Counted from the stretch's first letter, positions 24,484 to 33,944 are shown. The stretch is DNA of 64,000 nt from Aurantimonas sp036549475 (GCF_036549475.1 NZ_JAZHLI010000013.1:29733-93732); one strand, 5' to 3'. The notes: generated by a model from the sequence alone, not told the origin. Program-made: numbers and translations.

Positions 24484-25437
24484 ATGAGCGCGACCTTGCC
24501 CATCCCCCCGTTCGGCCAGCGACACCTTCTGGGTATCGCCCGCCTGAAACCCCACGAGATCGAACAGCTGATCGATCTGGCCGAGGCGGAAGTGGCCGTC
24601 AGCCGCCGGCGCGACAAGAAGAAGTCGACGCTCAAGGGACGCACCCAGATCAACCTCTTCTTCGAGGCGTCGACCCGCACCCAGGCGTCGTTCGAACTGG
24701 CAGGCAAGCGCCTCGGTGCCGACGTCATGAACATGGCGATCGCCAATTCGTCGGTCAAAAAGGGCGAGACCCTGATCGACACGGCGATGACCCTGAACGC
24801 CATGCAGCCGGATATCCTGATCGTGCGGCACCATTCGGCCGGTGCGGTGGCGCTCTTGGCACAGAAGGTCGCCTGCTCGGTGGTCAATGCCGGCGACGGC
24901 GCCCACGAGCATCCGACCCAGGCGCTGCTGGATGCGCTGACCATCCGCCGCCACAAGGGCCGCATCGCCCGGCTCACCGTGACGATCTGCGGCGACGTCC
25001 TGCACAGCCGCGTCGCGCGCTCCAACATCCTCCTTCTCAACGCGCTCGGCGCCAGGGTGCGTGTCGTGGCGCCCTCGACCCTGCTGCCCAGCGGCATCGA
25101 ATCGATGGGCGTCGAGGTCTTCCGGCGCATGGAGGACGGGCTGAAGGACGCGGACGTGGTGATGATGCTGCGCCTGCAGCGCGAGCGCATGGAAGGATCC
25201 TTCGTCCCCTCGGTGCGCGAATATTTCCGCTATTTTGGCCTCGACGCCGAAAAGCTCAGATACGCCAAGCCCGATGCGTTGGTCATGCATCCCGGCCCGA
25301 TGAACCGCGGCGTCGAGATCGCCTCAGAGATCGCCGACGGACCGCAGAGCGTCATCGAGGAGCAGGTGGAGATGGGCGTCGCGGTCCGCATGGCGGTGAT
25401 GTCGGCGCTGATCGGCGGACCGGAGGTCTCGGCATGA
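24484..25437 (+). CDS. pyrB: Aspartate carbamoyltransferase catalytic subunit
   Basis: Second step of de novo pyrimidine synthesis: carbamoyl phosphate plus aspartate gives carbamoyl aspartate. 317 aa from the ATG at 24484; the frame opens upstream to 24397 but that would run into the divergent gene. Motifs: FFEASTRTQASFE (carbamoyl-phosphate loop), RHHSAGA, GDGAHEHPTQALLD, ICGDVLHSRVARSN, MHPGPMNRGVEI. No pyrI is present. Its stop overlaps the start of the PyrC-like gene (ATGA), consistent with a PyrB-pseudo-DHOase complex. Confidence 0.96.
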   Translation: MSATLPIPPFGQRHLLGIARLKPHEIEQLIDLAEAEVAVSRRRDKKKSTLKGRTQINLFFEASTRTQASFELAGKRLGADVMNMAIANSSVKKGETLIDTAMTLNAMQPDILIVRHHSAGAVALLAQKVACSVVNAGDGAHEHPTQALLDALTIRRHKGRIARLTVTICGDVLHSRVARSNILLLNALGARVRVVAPSTLLPSGIESMGVEVFRRMEDGLKDADVVMMLRLQRERMEGSFVPSVREYFRYFGLDAEKLRYAKPDALVMHPGPMNRGVEIASEIADGPQSVIEEQVEMGVAVRMAVMSALIGGPEVSA

Positions 25438-26747
25438 GCACGCCGGCGCCAACCGTCATCGAGCATGTGCGGATCGTCGATCCGGCCCGGTCGCTGGACG
25501 AGACCGGCACGGTCATCGTCGCGGGCGGGCGGATCTTGGCTGCCGGCGCGGATGCCCTCAACCAGGGCGCGCCCGACGGCGCCGAGATCGTCGACGGCCG
25601 GCGCCTCCTGCTCGTGCCCGGCCTTGTCGATGCACGGGTGTTCATCGGCGAACCGGGCGGCGAACACCGCGAGACGATCGCCTCGGCCTCTGCCGCTGCG
25701 GCCGCCGGTGGCGTGACCTCCATCCTGACCATGCCCGACACCAATCCCGTGGTCGACGAGGTGGCGATCGCCGAGTTCGTGATGCGCACGGCGCGCGACA
25801 CGGCCGCCGTTAACGTCTTCCCGGCGGCCGCCCTCACCCGCGGCCTGAAGGGCAAGGAGATGAGCGAGATCGGTCTCCTGACCTCGGCCGGGGTGCGGGC
25901 CTTCACCGATGGCCGGCACACGATTTCCGATCCGGTGCTGCTGCGGCGGATCATGACCTATGCCCGCGATTTCGACGCCTTGGTGATGCACGAGACGCAG
26001 GATGCCGCGCTGACCGGCAGCGGCGTCATGAACGAGGGCCTGCTGGCGTCCTGGCTGGGTCTGCCCGGCGCGCCCGCTGAGGCCGAGATCATCCCGCTGG
26101 AACGGGACTTGCGCCTCGCTGCCCTCACCGGCTGCCGCTACCATGCGGCCAAGGTCTCGCTGGGCGAATCGGCGGCCGTCATGCGGCAGGCCAAACGCCG
26201 CGGGACCGCCGCAACGGCCGGCATCTCGATCAACCATCTGTCGCTCAACGAGAACGACATCGGCGAATATCGCACCTTCTTCCGCCTGTCGCCGCCATTG
26301 CGCCGCGAGGAGGACCGCGCCGCCATGGTCACGGCCCTGGCCGATGGAACCATCGACATCATCGTCTCCTCCCACGATCCGCAGGACGCCGACGGCAAGC
26401 GCCGGCCCTTCGCCGAAGCCGAGAGCGGCGCGATCGGCCTCGAGACCCTGCTGCCGGCCGCCCTGCGCCTGCATCATTGCGGCGACGTGTCCCTGCCCCG
26501 CATCATCGAGTGTCTGACCGCCGCGCCGGCGAAGCTGCTGGGGATCGACCGCGGCACGCTCGCGCCGGGATCTGTGGCCGACATGACCCTGGTCGATCTC
26601 GAGGCGCCGTTCCTGTTCAGCGAGGATCGCATCCGCTCGCGCTCGAAGAACACCGCCTTCGAGAACGCCCGCTTCCAGGGCCAGGTCTTGCGGACCTTCG
26701 TCGCCGGCCGCACAGTCTTCCAGGAACCGGACCGGAGCGGGGGCTGA
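25434..26747 (+). CDS. pyrC: Dihydroorotase-like protein, probably catalytically inactive (PyrX/PyrC')
   Basis: A 437-aa member of the dihydroorotase/amidohydrolase fold, coupled to pyrB. The metal-binding D-x-H-x-H motif is replaced: residues 66-70 read D-A-R-V-F, so both histidines are lost. The catalytic Asp of the usual TDHAPH motif is also changed (S312-S313-H314). The fold is otherwise kept: SILTMPDTNPVVDE, INHLSLNENDIGEYRTFFRLSPPLR, GAIGLETLLPAALRL. Inactive PyrC homologues are known to act as structural partners of PyrB, as in Pseudomonas. A true dihydroorotase should be encoded elsewhere. The name pyrC follows common annotation only. Confidence 0.88.
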   Translation: MSTPAPTVIEHVRIVDPARSLDETGTVIVAGGRILAAGADALNQGAPDGAEIVDGRRLLLVPGLVDARVFIGEPGGEHRETIASASAAAAAGGVTSILTMPDTNPVVDEVAIAEFVMRTARDTAAVNVFPAAALTRGLKGKEMSEIGLLTSAGVRAFTDGRHTISDPVLLRRIMTYARDFDALVMHETQDAALTGSGVMNEGLLASWLGLPGAPAEAEIIPLERDLRLAALTGCRYHAAKVSLGESAAVMRQAKRRGTAATAGISINHLSLNENDIGEYRTFFRLSPPLRREEDRAAMVTALADGTIDIIVSSHDPQDADGKRRPFAEAESGAIGLETLLPAALRLHHCGDVSLPRIIECLTAAPAKLLGIDRGTLAPGSVADMTLVDLEAPFLFSEDRIRSRSKNTAFENARFQGQVLRTFVAGRTVFQEPDRSGG

Positions 26748-27355
26748 TGGTGGATTGGGGAGCGGGCCTCTGGCCGATCTGGCTGGCGTGCGTCGTCGGC
26801 GGCTATCTCATCGGCTCGATTCCCTTCGGGCTGATCTTCGCGCGCCTGTTCGGCCTCGGCGACATCCGCAAGATCGGCTCGGGCAACATCGGCGCCACCA
26901 ACGCGCTGCGCACCGGCAACAAGCCGATGGCCGCCCTGACCCTTGCCGGTGACATCCTGAAGGGTACCGTGCCGGTGCTCGTCGCCTCACGCTGGGGCGG
27001 CGAAGCGGCCATCCTGGCTGGCTTGGCGGCGTTTCTCGGCCACCTCTTCCCGGTGTGGGTCGGCTTCAAGGGGGGTAAGGGCGTCGCCACCTATCTCGGC
27101 ATCCTTCTCGGAATCGCCCCGATCGGCGTCCTTGTCTTCGCCGCGGTCTGGCTCTCCGTGGCGTACTTCTCCCGCTATTCCTCGCTGGCCGCCCTGGCAG
27201 CCACGCTGATCGTGCCGATCGCCTATCTCGCCCTCGGCTATTTGGACGCGGCCGCCCTCACCGGCCTCCTGACGCTGATCGTCTACATCCGCCATCACGC
27301 AAATATCCGCCGGCTGCTGGCCGGCACCGAGGGCAAGATCGGAGCCAAGGGGTGA
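26747..27355 (+). CDS. plsY: Acyl phosphate:glycerol-3-phosphate acyltransferase
   Basis: Inner-membrane enzyme that makes lysophosphatidic acid from acyl phosphate and glycerol-3-phosphate. 202 aa with about five to six membrane segments. The three PlsY loop motifs are present: GSIPFGLI with GSGNIGATNALRTGNK, HLFPVWVGFKGGKGVATYLG, and the YIRHHANIRRLLAGTEGKIG C terminus. The ATG shares one base with the preceding stop (TGATG), and the gene's own stop overlaps the dprA GTG start. Confidence 0.95.
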   Translation: MVDWGAGLWPIWLACVVGGYLIGSIPFGLIFARLFGLGDIRKIGSGNIGATNALRTGNKPMAALTLAGDILKGTVPVLVASRWGGEAAILAGLAAFLGHLFPVWVGFKGGKGVATYLGILLGIAPIGVLVFAAVWLSVAYFSRYSSLAALAATLIVPIAYLALGYLDAAALTGLLTLIVYIRHHANIRRLLAGTEGKIGAKG

Positions 27356-28481
27356 CGGTCTCCGACGCCTCTCCCCGTGGCGTCAGACTTCCCGACGAGA
27401 CCCGGCTTGCCTGGCTGCGCCTGATCCGCAGCGAGAACGTCGGCCCCGTCACCTTCCGCACCCTGATCAACCGCTTCGGCGGCGCCGACGCGGCGCTGGC
27501 GGCACTGCCCGAACTGGCCGCGCGCGGCGGCCGCAGCATCCGGGTCGAAAGCCGGGAATCGGCCGAGGCGGAGATGGCCCGGGCGATCCGCATGGGGGCC
27601 CGCTTCATCTGCCTGGGCGAACCCGAGTACCCCACGCTGCTGAGGGCGACGGAGAGCACGCCGCCGGTGCTGGCGATCATGGGCGCCGCGGATACCCTCG
27701 ACCAGCCGGCCGTCGCAATCGTCGGCGCGCGCAACGCCTCCCTCTCAGGGGTCAAGCTCACACGCCAGATCGCCGCGGAGATCGGCCGCTCGGGGTACGT
27801 CGTGGTCTCGGGGCTGGCGCGCGGCATCGATGCGGCCGCCCACGAGGCCGCGCTGGCGACCGGAACATCGGCGTCTTCGCCGGCGGTCTCGGCCGCCCCT
27901 ATCCCGACGAGAACCGCCCGCTGATGCGCCGGATCGTCGACGAGGGCGGCTGCCTCGTCTCCGAGCGTCTTTTCGGCTGGGAGCCACGCTCCCGCGACTT
28001 TCCCCGGCGCAACCGGCTGGTCGCGGGGCTGGCGATGGACCTGGTGGTGACCGAGGCCGCGCTGCGCTCAGGATCGCTGATCAGTGCCCGCATCACCGCG
28101 GAGATCGGCCGGATCGTCTTTGCCGTGCCCGACTCGCCCCTCGATCCGCGCGCCGCCGGTACCAACCAGTTGCGGAAGACCGGAGCCATACTGGCGACCG
28201 AAGGGGCCGACATCATCGAGGCGCTGCGACCCCTGGACGATCGTATGACAGCCGGCCCACCCGCAATCGAGGAGCCACCTTCGGGACAGGCCTCCGACGA
28301 GCCGGCGGAAGGCGAGCGCGAGCGTATCCTTGAAACCCTCGGTCCCACGCCGGTCGCCATCGACGACAGCATCGCCCATACCGGTGCCCGGCCCGGCGCG
28401 GTCCAGCTCGTCCTTCTGGAACTGGATCTGTCGGATCGCCTGGAGCGCCATCCCGGCGGGCTGGTATCGCTACTTCTCTGA
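27352..28481 (+). pseudogene. dprA: DNA processing protein DprA, frameshifted
   Basis: DprA loads RecA on incoming single-stranded DNA in natural transformation. The GTG start overlaps the plsY stop. The first frame (27352-27924) gives the N-terminal domain and the Rossmann core (IVGARNASLSG, VVSGLARGIDAAAHEAALATGT), then goes wrong. The other frame carries VFAGGLGRPYPDENRPLMRRIVDEGG, RDFPRRNRLVAGLA and the C-terminal winged helix up to 28481. The two join cleanly if one base is missing after 27866 (reading GT-I-G-V-F). Restoring it gives 376 aa, normal for the family. There is no homopolymer, so this is either a sequencing error or a true inactivating deletion. Confidence 0.9.
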
Positions 28482-28691
28482 CCGCGTCGTGCTGAGCGAG
28501 ATCTGATGCTCTGCCTCGAGCCGCGCCATCTCCAGGAGATAGCCCAGCAACGAGTTGTTCTGGACGTTCGACACAAGCTTCAGTTGTGCCAGCATGTCGC
28601 GGACGTAGCGCAAATTCGCTTCGCGTCGGTTGGATGCGCTGTCATGGATGGCACACTCCCGAAAGCGGCAGGCGACGGCGACGAATCCCAT
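28470..28691 (-). CDS. Small conserved protein, function unknown, start uncertain
   Basis: A short soluble protein with the core NRREANLRYVRDMLAQLKLVSN and LLGYLLEMARLEAEHQ, helical and resembling short hypothetical proteins I recall from Hyphomicrobiales. The only in-frame ATG near it (28689-28691, giving 73 aa) has no ribosome-binding site. A GGGAG (28656-28660) lies exactly 6 nt before an ATC codon (28647-28649), which would start the shorter form IHDSASNRREANLRYV (60 aa). The 3' end overlaps dprA convergently by 12 bp. Divergent from topA. Confidence 0.65.
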   Translation of the reverse strand: MGFVAVACRFRECAIHDSASNRREANLRYVRDMLAQLKLVSNVQNNSLLGYLLEMARLEAEHQISLSTTRSEK

Positions 28692-28900
28692 GTCCGCGCG
28701 GTCTTGCCCTGAAGCTGCAACTTTAGGGATTTTCTGTCCATGACTACAACCAGCAAGAGTGCGCGACGAGGGGCGGGGTTGACCGGTCGCGCCGGACTGT
28801 CCATGTGACGGTGCGGCCGACGCCCGTTTCGTCGTCGAGTTTTCTGCTGCACAGGCGACCTGACCGGGTCGCATCTCTCTTCTCTCAGGACTGCCTTGTC

Positions 28901-31672
28901 ATGGATGTCGTCATCGTCGAATCGCCGGCCAAAGCGAAGACGATCAACAAATACCTCGGTGGCGACTACCATGTGATCGCCTCCTACGGCCACGTTCGCG
29001 ACCTTCCTCCCAAGGACGGATCGGTGCGTCCGGACGAAGATTTCGCGATGAGCTGGGAGGTCGGCAAGCCCTCGGTAAAGCGAATCAACGAGATCGCCCA
29101 GGCGGTCAAGAAGGCCGACGGCCTCGTGCTGGCGACCGATCCGGATCGCGAGGGCGAGGCCATCTCCTGGCACGTCCTGGAAGTGCTGCGGCAGAAGAAG
29201 GTGATCGGCACCAAGCCCGTCAGCCGGGTCGTCTTCAACGCGATTACCAAGAAGGCGGTGCTCGATGCGATGGCCAATCCCCGCGCCATCGACGAGCCGC
29301 TGGTGGATGCCTATCTCGCCCGCCGTGCACTCGATTATCTCGTGGGCTTCACCCTCTCCCCCGTCCTGTGGCGAAAGCTGCCCGGCGCCCGCTCGGCCGG
29401 CCGTGTCCAGTCGGTGGCGCTGCGCCTTGTCTGCGACCGCGAAGCCGAGATCGAGCGGTTCAAGAAGGAAGAGTACTGGCAGGTCGCGGCGACGCTCGCG
29501 ACGCCGCGCGGCGACGATTTTCGCGCGCGGCTTACCGGCTTCGGCGGCGACAAGCTGCAGAAGATGTCGATCGGCGACGGCGAGCGGGCCGAGACGATCC
29601 GCGCCATGCTGGACGGCGCCACCTACCGGGTCGACAGCGTTCAGGCCAAGCCGACCAAGCGCAATCCCGGCCCGCCCTTCACCACGTCGACGCTGCAGCA
29701 GGCCGCGTCCGCCAAGCTCGGCTTCTCGGCCTCGCGCACCATGCAGGTCGCCCAGCGGCTCTATGAGGGCGTGGATGTCGGCGGCGAGACCGTCGGCCTG
29801 ATCACCTACATGCGGACCGACGGCGTCCAGATGGCGCCGGAAGCCATCGCCGATGCACGCAAGTCCATCGGAGCGAGCTTCGGCGATCGCTACGTGCCGG
29901 AGAAGCCGCGCTATTATTCGAGCAAGGCCAAGAATGCGCAGGAGGCCCACGAAGCCGTCCGTCCGACCGAATTCGGCCGTTCGCCCAAGGACATCGAGCG
30001 GTATCTGGATCGTGACCAGGCCCGGCTCTACGACCTGATCTGGAAACGCTGCATCGCGAGCCAGATGGCATCGGCCGAGATCGAGCGCACGACGGCCGAG
30101 ATCGTGGCCACCAATGGCGGTGAGACTGCAACCCTGCGCGCCACCGGCCAGGTCATCAAGTTCGACGGCTTCATCGGCGCCTATGTCGAGCATCGCGACG
30201 ACAGCAAGGCGAGCGATCCCGGCGAAGAGGACGACGACCGCGCCCGCTTGCCGGAAATCCTCGCCGACGAGGACCTGGCCAAGCGCGCCATCGAAGCCTC
30301 GCAGCATTTCACCGAGCCGCCGCCGCGCTTTTCCGAGGCTTCGCTGATCAAGCGAATGGAAGAGCTCGGCATCGGCCGGCCCTCCACCTATGCGTCGACG
30401 CTGCAGACGCTGGAAGACCGCGGCTATGTGGTGCAGGAGAACCGCAAGCTGCTGCCCGACGCCAAGGGCCGCCTTGTCACCGCGTTCCTGCACAATTTCT
30501 TCGAGCGCTACGTGGAGTACGACTTCACCGCGGCGCTGGAGGAAAAGCTGGACCTGATCTCGGCCGGCCAGCTTGCCTGGAAGGACGTACTGCGGGAGTT
30601 CTGGCGGGACTTCTCGACCCAGGTCGACGGCACCAAGGAACTGCGGGTCACCAACGTTCTCGACGCCCTCAACATCGAGCTCGGCCCCCTGGTCTTCCCG
30701 CCGAAGGAGGACGGCACCGAGCCGCGCGCCTGCCCGCGCTGCGGCAACGGCCAGCTATCGCTCAAGCTCGGCAAGTTCGGCGCCTTCGTCGGCTGCTCCA
30801 ACTACCCCGATTGTGGCTATACCCGCCAACTCGGCACCAATCTGTCGGGCGACGGTGCGGCCGCCGACGAGGGTCCGTCGGATCTCGGCGTCGATCCGGA
30901 AACGGGCGAGCCGGTGACCCTGCGCACGGGACGTTTCGGGCCCTACGTCCAGCGCGGCGAGGGCAAGGAGGCCAAGCGCTCGTCCCTGCCCAAGGGCTGG
31001 CAGGCGAGCGAGATGGACCTGGACAAGGCGCTGCGGCTCCTGTCGCTGCCGCGCGAGGTCGGCCTGCATCCCGAAAGCGGCAAGCCGATCCTGGCCGGGC
31101 TCGGACGCTACGGACCGTTCCTCAATCACGACGGCATGTATGCCAACCTCGAGACCATCGAGGATGTCTTCGAGGTGGGCCTCAACCGCGCCGTCACCGT
31201 CATTGCAGAGAAGAAGGAAAAGGGCGGCCGCGGACGCGGCACGCCTGCGGCGCTGGCGACACTCGGCGAACATCCGCAATATGGCGGCGAGATCACCGTG
31301 CGCGACGGCCGTTTCGGGCCGTATGTGAATGTCGGCAAGGTCAATGCGACGCTGCCCAAGGCGAAGGATCCGGCCAGCGTCACGCTGGAAGATGCGATCC
31401 AGCTGATCAACGAGCGCGTCGAGAAGACCGGCAAGAAACCGGTGGCCAAGAAGGCAGCGGCGAAAAAGCCCGCAGCCAAGAAGACGGCGGCCAAGAAGGC
31501 ACCTGCCAAGAAGCCGGCGACAAAGGCTGTCGAGGGCGATGAGCCGGCCAAGAAGGCCGCGGCACCCAAGAGGGCGGCTGCCAAGAAGCCTGCCACGGCC
31601 AGGAAGCCGGCGGCGGCAAAGACGGCCAAACCGGTGGTCGATGCCGATTCGGTGCCATGGGATCAGGAGTAG
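28901..31672 (+). CDS. topA: DNA topoisomerase I
   Basis: Type IA topoisomerase relaxing negative supercoils. 923 aa. The Toprim domain has VIVESPAKAKTINKYLGG and DPDREGEAISWH; the active-site tyrosine is Tyr303 in LITYMRTDG. A C4 zinc ribbon (CPRCGNG...GCSNYPDCGY) follows at about residue 608, then repeated TopA C-terminal modules (GRFGPYVQ, GRYGPFLNHDG, GRFGPYVNVGK). The last ~80 residues are a Lys/Ala/Pro-rich, histone H1-like tail. The ATG at 28901 is set by homology; an AGGA lies 10 nt upstream. rnr starts 4 bp after the stop. Confidence 0.97.
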   Translation: MDVVIVESPAKAKTINKYLGGDYHVIASYGHVRDLPPKDGSVRPDEDFAMSWEVGKPSVKRINEIAQAVKKADGLVLATDPDREGEAISWHVLEVLRQKKVIGTKPVSRVVFNAITKKAVLDAMANPRAIDEPLVDAYLARRALDYLVGFTLSPVLWRKLPGARSAGRVQSVALRLVCDREAEIERFKKEEYWQVAATLATPRGDDFRARLTGFGGDKLQKMSIGDGERAETIRAMLDGATYRVDSVQAKPTKRNPGPPFTTSTLQQAASAKLGFSASRTMQVAQRLYEGVDVGGETVGLITYMRTDGVQMAPEAIADARKSIGASFGDRYVPEKPRYYSSKAKNAQEAHEAVRPTEFGRSPKDIERYLDRDQARLYDLIWKRCIASQMASAEIERTTAEIVATNGGETATLRATGQVIKFDGFIGAYVEHRDDSKASDPGEEDDDRARLPEILADEDLAKRAIEASQHFTEPPPRFSEASLIKRMEELGIGRPSTYASTLQTLEDRGYVVQENRKLLPDAKGRLVTAFLHNFFERYVEYDFTAALEEKLDLISAGQLAWKDVLREFWRDFSTQVDGTKELRVTNVLDALNIELGPLVFPPKEDGTEPRACPRCGNGQLSLKLGKFGAFVGCSNYPDCGYTRQLGTNLSGDGAAADEGPSDLGVDPETGEPVTLRTGRFGPYVQRGEGKEAKRSSLPKGWQASEMDLDKALRLLSLPREVGLHPESGKPILAGLGRYGPFLNHDGMYANLETIEDVFEVGLNRAVTVIAEKKEKGGRGRGTPAALATLGEHPQYGGEITVRDGRFGPYVNVGKVNATLPKAKDPASVTLEDAIQLINERVEKTGKKPVAKKAAAKKPAAKKTAAKKAPAKKPATKAVEGDEPAKKAAAPKRAAAKKPATARKPAAAKTAKPVVDADSVPWDQE

Positions 31673-31676
31673 GATT

Positions 31677-33944
31677 TTGGCGAAAGGCCGGTCCCGGAAC
31701 GATGCCCCCCCGGAGCTGACGCGCGAGGCGGTGCTCCGCTTCATCGCGGACAACCCCGGTCGCTCGTCCAAGCGTGACATCGCCAAGGCCTTCGCGGTCA
31801 AGGGTGATGCACGGGTGGGCCTCAAGGACCTGCTTGCGGATCTGCAGGCCGAGGGCCTGTTGTCGGGCAGCCGCAAGCACTTCTCCACGCCGGGCGCGCT
31901 GCCCCCGGTGACGGTTCTCGAGATCCGCAGCCGCGACGATGACGGCGGGCTGCTTGCCGAGCCGGTCAATTGGGACGAGGCAGCGGACGGAGACCGTCCG
32001 CGTCTGCCGGTGCTGCAGGATCGCGCCAAGAACCCCGCTGCGGGTCTGGGCGAGCGCATCCTGGCCAGCATCGACGAGGACGAAGCCGGCAACCGGGTAG
32101 CCCGGATCATCCGTGTCCTGGAACGCCGCAAGACGGTGGCGCTCGGCGTCTTCCGCGCCAAGCCCGGCGGCGGCGGGCGGGTCGAGCCGGTGGAACGCAA
32201 GCAGCCGGAATACGCCGTGCGTCCGGGCGACGAGAACGGTGCGCGCGACGGCGACCTCGTCGCCGTGGAACCGGGGCCACGCGCCCGCCTGGGCCTGCCC
32301 TTCGCCACCGTGTCCGATGTCGTCGGCTCGATGGACTCCGAGCGCGCCATCTCGACGATTGCGCTGCACGCCCATTCCATCCCCCACATCTTTCCCAAGG
32401 CTGTGCTGAGCGAGGCCGAGGCGGCCGGTCCAGCCAGCATGGACAAGCGCGAGGACTGGCGGCAGCTCCCGCTGGTAACCATCGACCCAGCCGACGCCAA
32501 GGACCACGACGACGCGGTCCACGCAGAGGCGGACCAGGATCCGGGCAATCCCGGCGGCATGATCGTCACCGTGGCGATTGCCGACGTCTCCTACTACGTC
32601 CGCCCCGGAACGAGGCTCGACGCCGAGGCGCGGCTGCGCGGCAATTCCGTCTATTTCCCCGACCGCGTCATTCCGATGCTGCCGGAGCGGATCTCGAACG
32701 ATCTGTGCTCGCTGCGCGACGGCGTCGACCGGCCGGCGCTGGCGGTCCGCATGGTCATCGGCGCCGAGGGCGGCAAGCGGCGGCACAGCTTCCACCGCGT
32801 GATGATGCGCAGCCACGCCAAGATCGCCTACGAGGCCGCGCAGGCGGCGATCGACGGCGTCCCCGGCGAGGTCGATCCGCATGTCGTGGAGACGATGCTG
32901 AAGCCGCTCTGGGCGGCCTATGGGCTGGTCAAGGTGGCGCGCGAGCGCCGACAGCCGCTCGATCTCGATCTGCCCGAGCGCAAGCTCAAGCTCGGGCCGG
33001 ACGGCCGGGTGGCCAAGGTCATTGTGCCGGCCCGCCTCGACGCCCACCGGCTGATCGAGGAATTCATGATCCTCGCCAATGTCGCTGCGGCCGAAAGCCT
33101 CGAATCGAAACGTCAGGCGCTGATCTACCGCGCCCATGACTCGCCCTCCCTCGCCAAGCTCGAATCCCTGCGCGACTTCCTGCGCACGCTGGAGATCTCA
33201 CTCGCCAAGAGCGGCGCGCTGCGGCCGTCGCACTTCAACGGCATTCTCAGCCAGGTCAGGGCCAGCGAGCACGAGAGCCTGGTCAACGAGGTGGTGCTGC
33301 GGTCCCAGTCGCAGGCGGTCTATTCCCCGGAGAACATCGGCCATTTCGGCCTGAATCTCGACCGCTACGCGCATTTCACCTCGCCCATCCGCCGCTATGC
33401 CGATCTCATCGTCCACCGGGCGCTGGTCACGGCCTTCGATCTCGGCGAAGGCGGGCTCAGCCGCGAGGACGAGGAAAACCTGGAGGCGACCGCCGAGGAG
33501 ATCTCGCGCGCCGAACGCCGCGCCATGGCGGCCGAGCGCGACACGGTCGACCGGCTGATCGCCCACCATCTGGCCGACCGGGTCGGCGAAGACTTCGAAG
33601 GGCGCATAGCTGGCGTGACCAAGGCGGGACTCTTCGTCGCGCTGCCGGCCTTTGGCGCCGACGGGTTCGTCCCCATATCCACGCTGGGCAACGAATATTT
33701 CCACTATGACGAGGTGGGCCGTTCGCTCGTCGGCGACCGAACCGGCCACGGCTATCGTCTTGGCGACACGGTCGAGATCCGCCTGACGGAAGCGATCCCC
33801 CTGGCGGGATCGATGCAGTTCGAAATGCTCAGCGAGCCGCGCAAGCTGCCCCGCGAAGCGGGCTCGTTCCACAAGACCGGCCGTCGACAGCGGCCCGGTC
33901 GTCGTGAGAAGAATGTCGCGGGCAAGGTCAGGAAGAAGCGATGA
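31677..33944 (+). CDS. rnr: Ribonuclease R
   Basis: 3'-5' exoribonuclease of the RNB family that degrades structured RNA and takes part in rRNA and tmRNA quality control. 755 aa. An N-terminal winged helix (about 10-75) is followed by cold-shock domains. The RNB catalytic core has the Asp cluster IDPADAKDHDDAV, GNSVYFPDRVIPMLPE, ISNDLCSLR and YAHFTSPIRRYADLIVHR. An S1 domain (about 635-720) and a basic tail follow. The start is TTG at 31677 with AGGAG 7 nt upstream; no ATG is suitably placed. Its stop overlaps the DUF983 gene start (ATGA). Confidence 0.95.
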   Translation: MAKGRSRNDAPPELTREAVLRFIADNPGRSSKRDIAKAFAVKGDARVGLKDLLADLQAEGLLSGSRKHFSTPGALPPVTVLEIRSRDDDGGLLAEPVNWDEAADGDRPRLPVLQDRAKNPAAGLGERILASIDEDEAGNRVARIIRVLERRKTVALGVFRAKPGGGGRVEPVERKQPEYAVRPGDENGARDGDLVAVEPGPRARLGLPFATVSDVVGSMDSERAISTIALHAHSIPHIFPKAVLSEAEAAGPASMDKREDWRQLPLVTIDPADAKDHDDAVHAEADQDPGNPGGMIVTVAIADVSYYVRPGTRLDAEARLRGNSVYFPDRVIPMLPERISNDLCSLRDGVDRPALAVRMVIGAEGGKRRHSFHRVMMRSHAKIAYEAAQAAIDGVPGEVDPHVVETMLKPLWAAYGLVKVARERRQPLDLDLPERKLKLGPDGRVAKVIVPARLDAHRLIEEFMILANVAAAESLESKRQALIYRAHDSPSLAKLESLRDFLRTLEISLAKSGALRPSHFNGILSQVRASEHESLVNEVVLRSQSQAVYSPENIGHFGLNLDRYAHFTSPIRRYADLIVHRALVTAFDLGEGGLSREDEENLEATAEEISRAERRAMAAERDTVDRLIAHHLADRVGEDFEGRIAGVTKAGLFVALPAFGADGFVPISTLGNEYFHYDEVGRSLVGDRTGHGYRLGDTVEIRLTEAIPLAGSMQFEMLSEPRKLPREAGSFHKTGRRQRPGRREKNVAGKVRKKR

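Noticed and set aside
27862..27930. Programmed frameshift in dprA
   Set aside because: No slippery heptamer, Shine-Dalgarno-like stimulator or downstream stem comparable with the prfB site; a one-base deletion or error is simpler.
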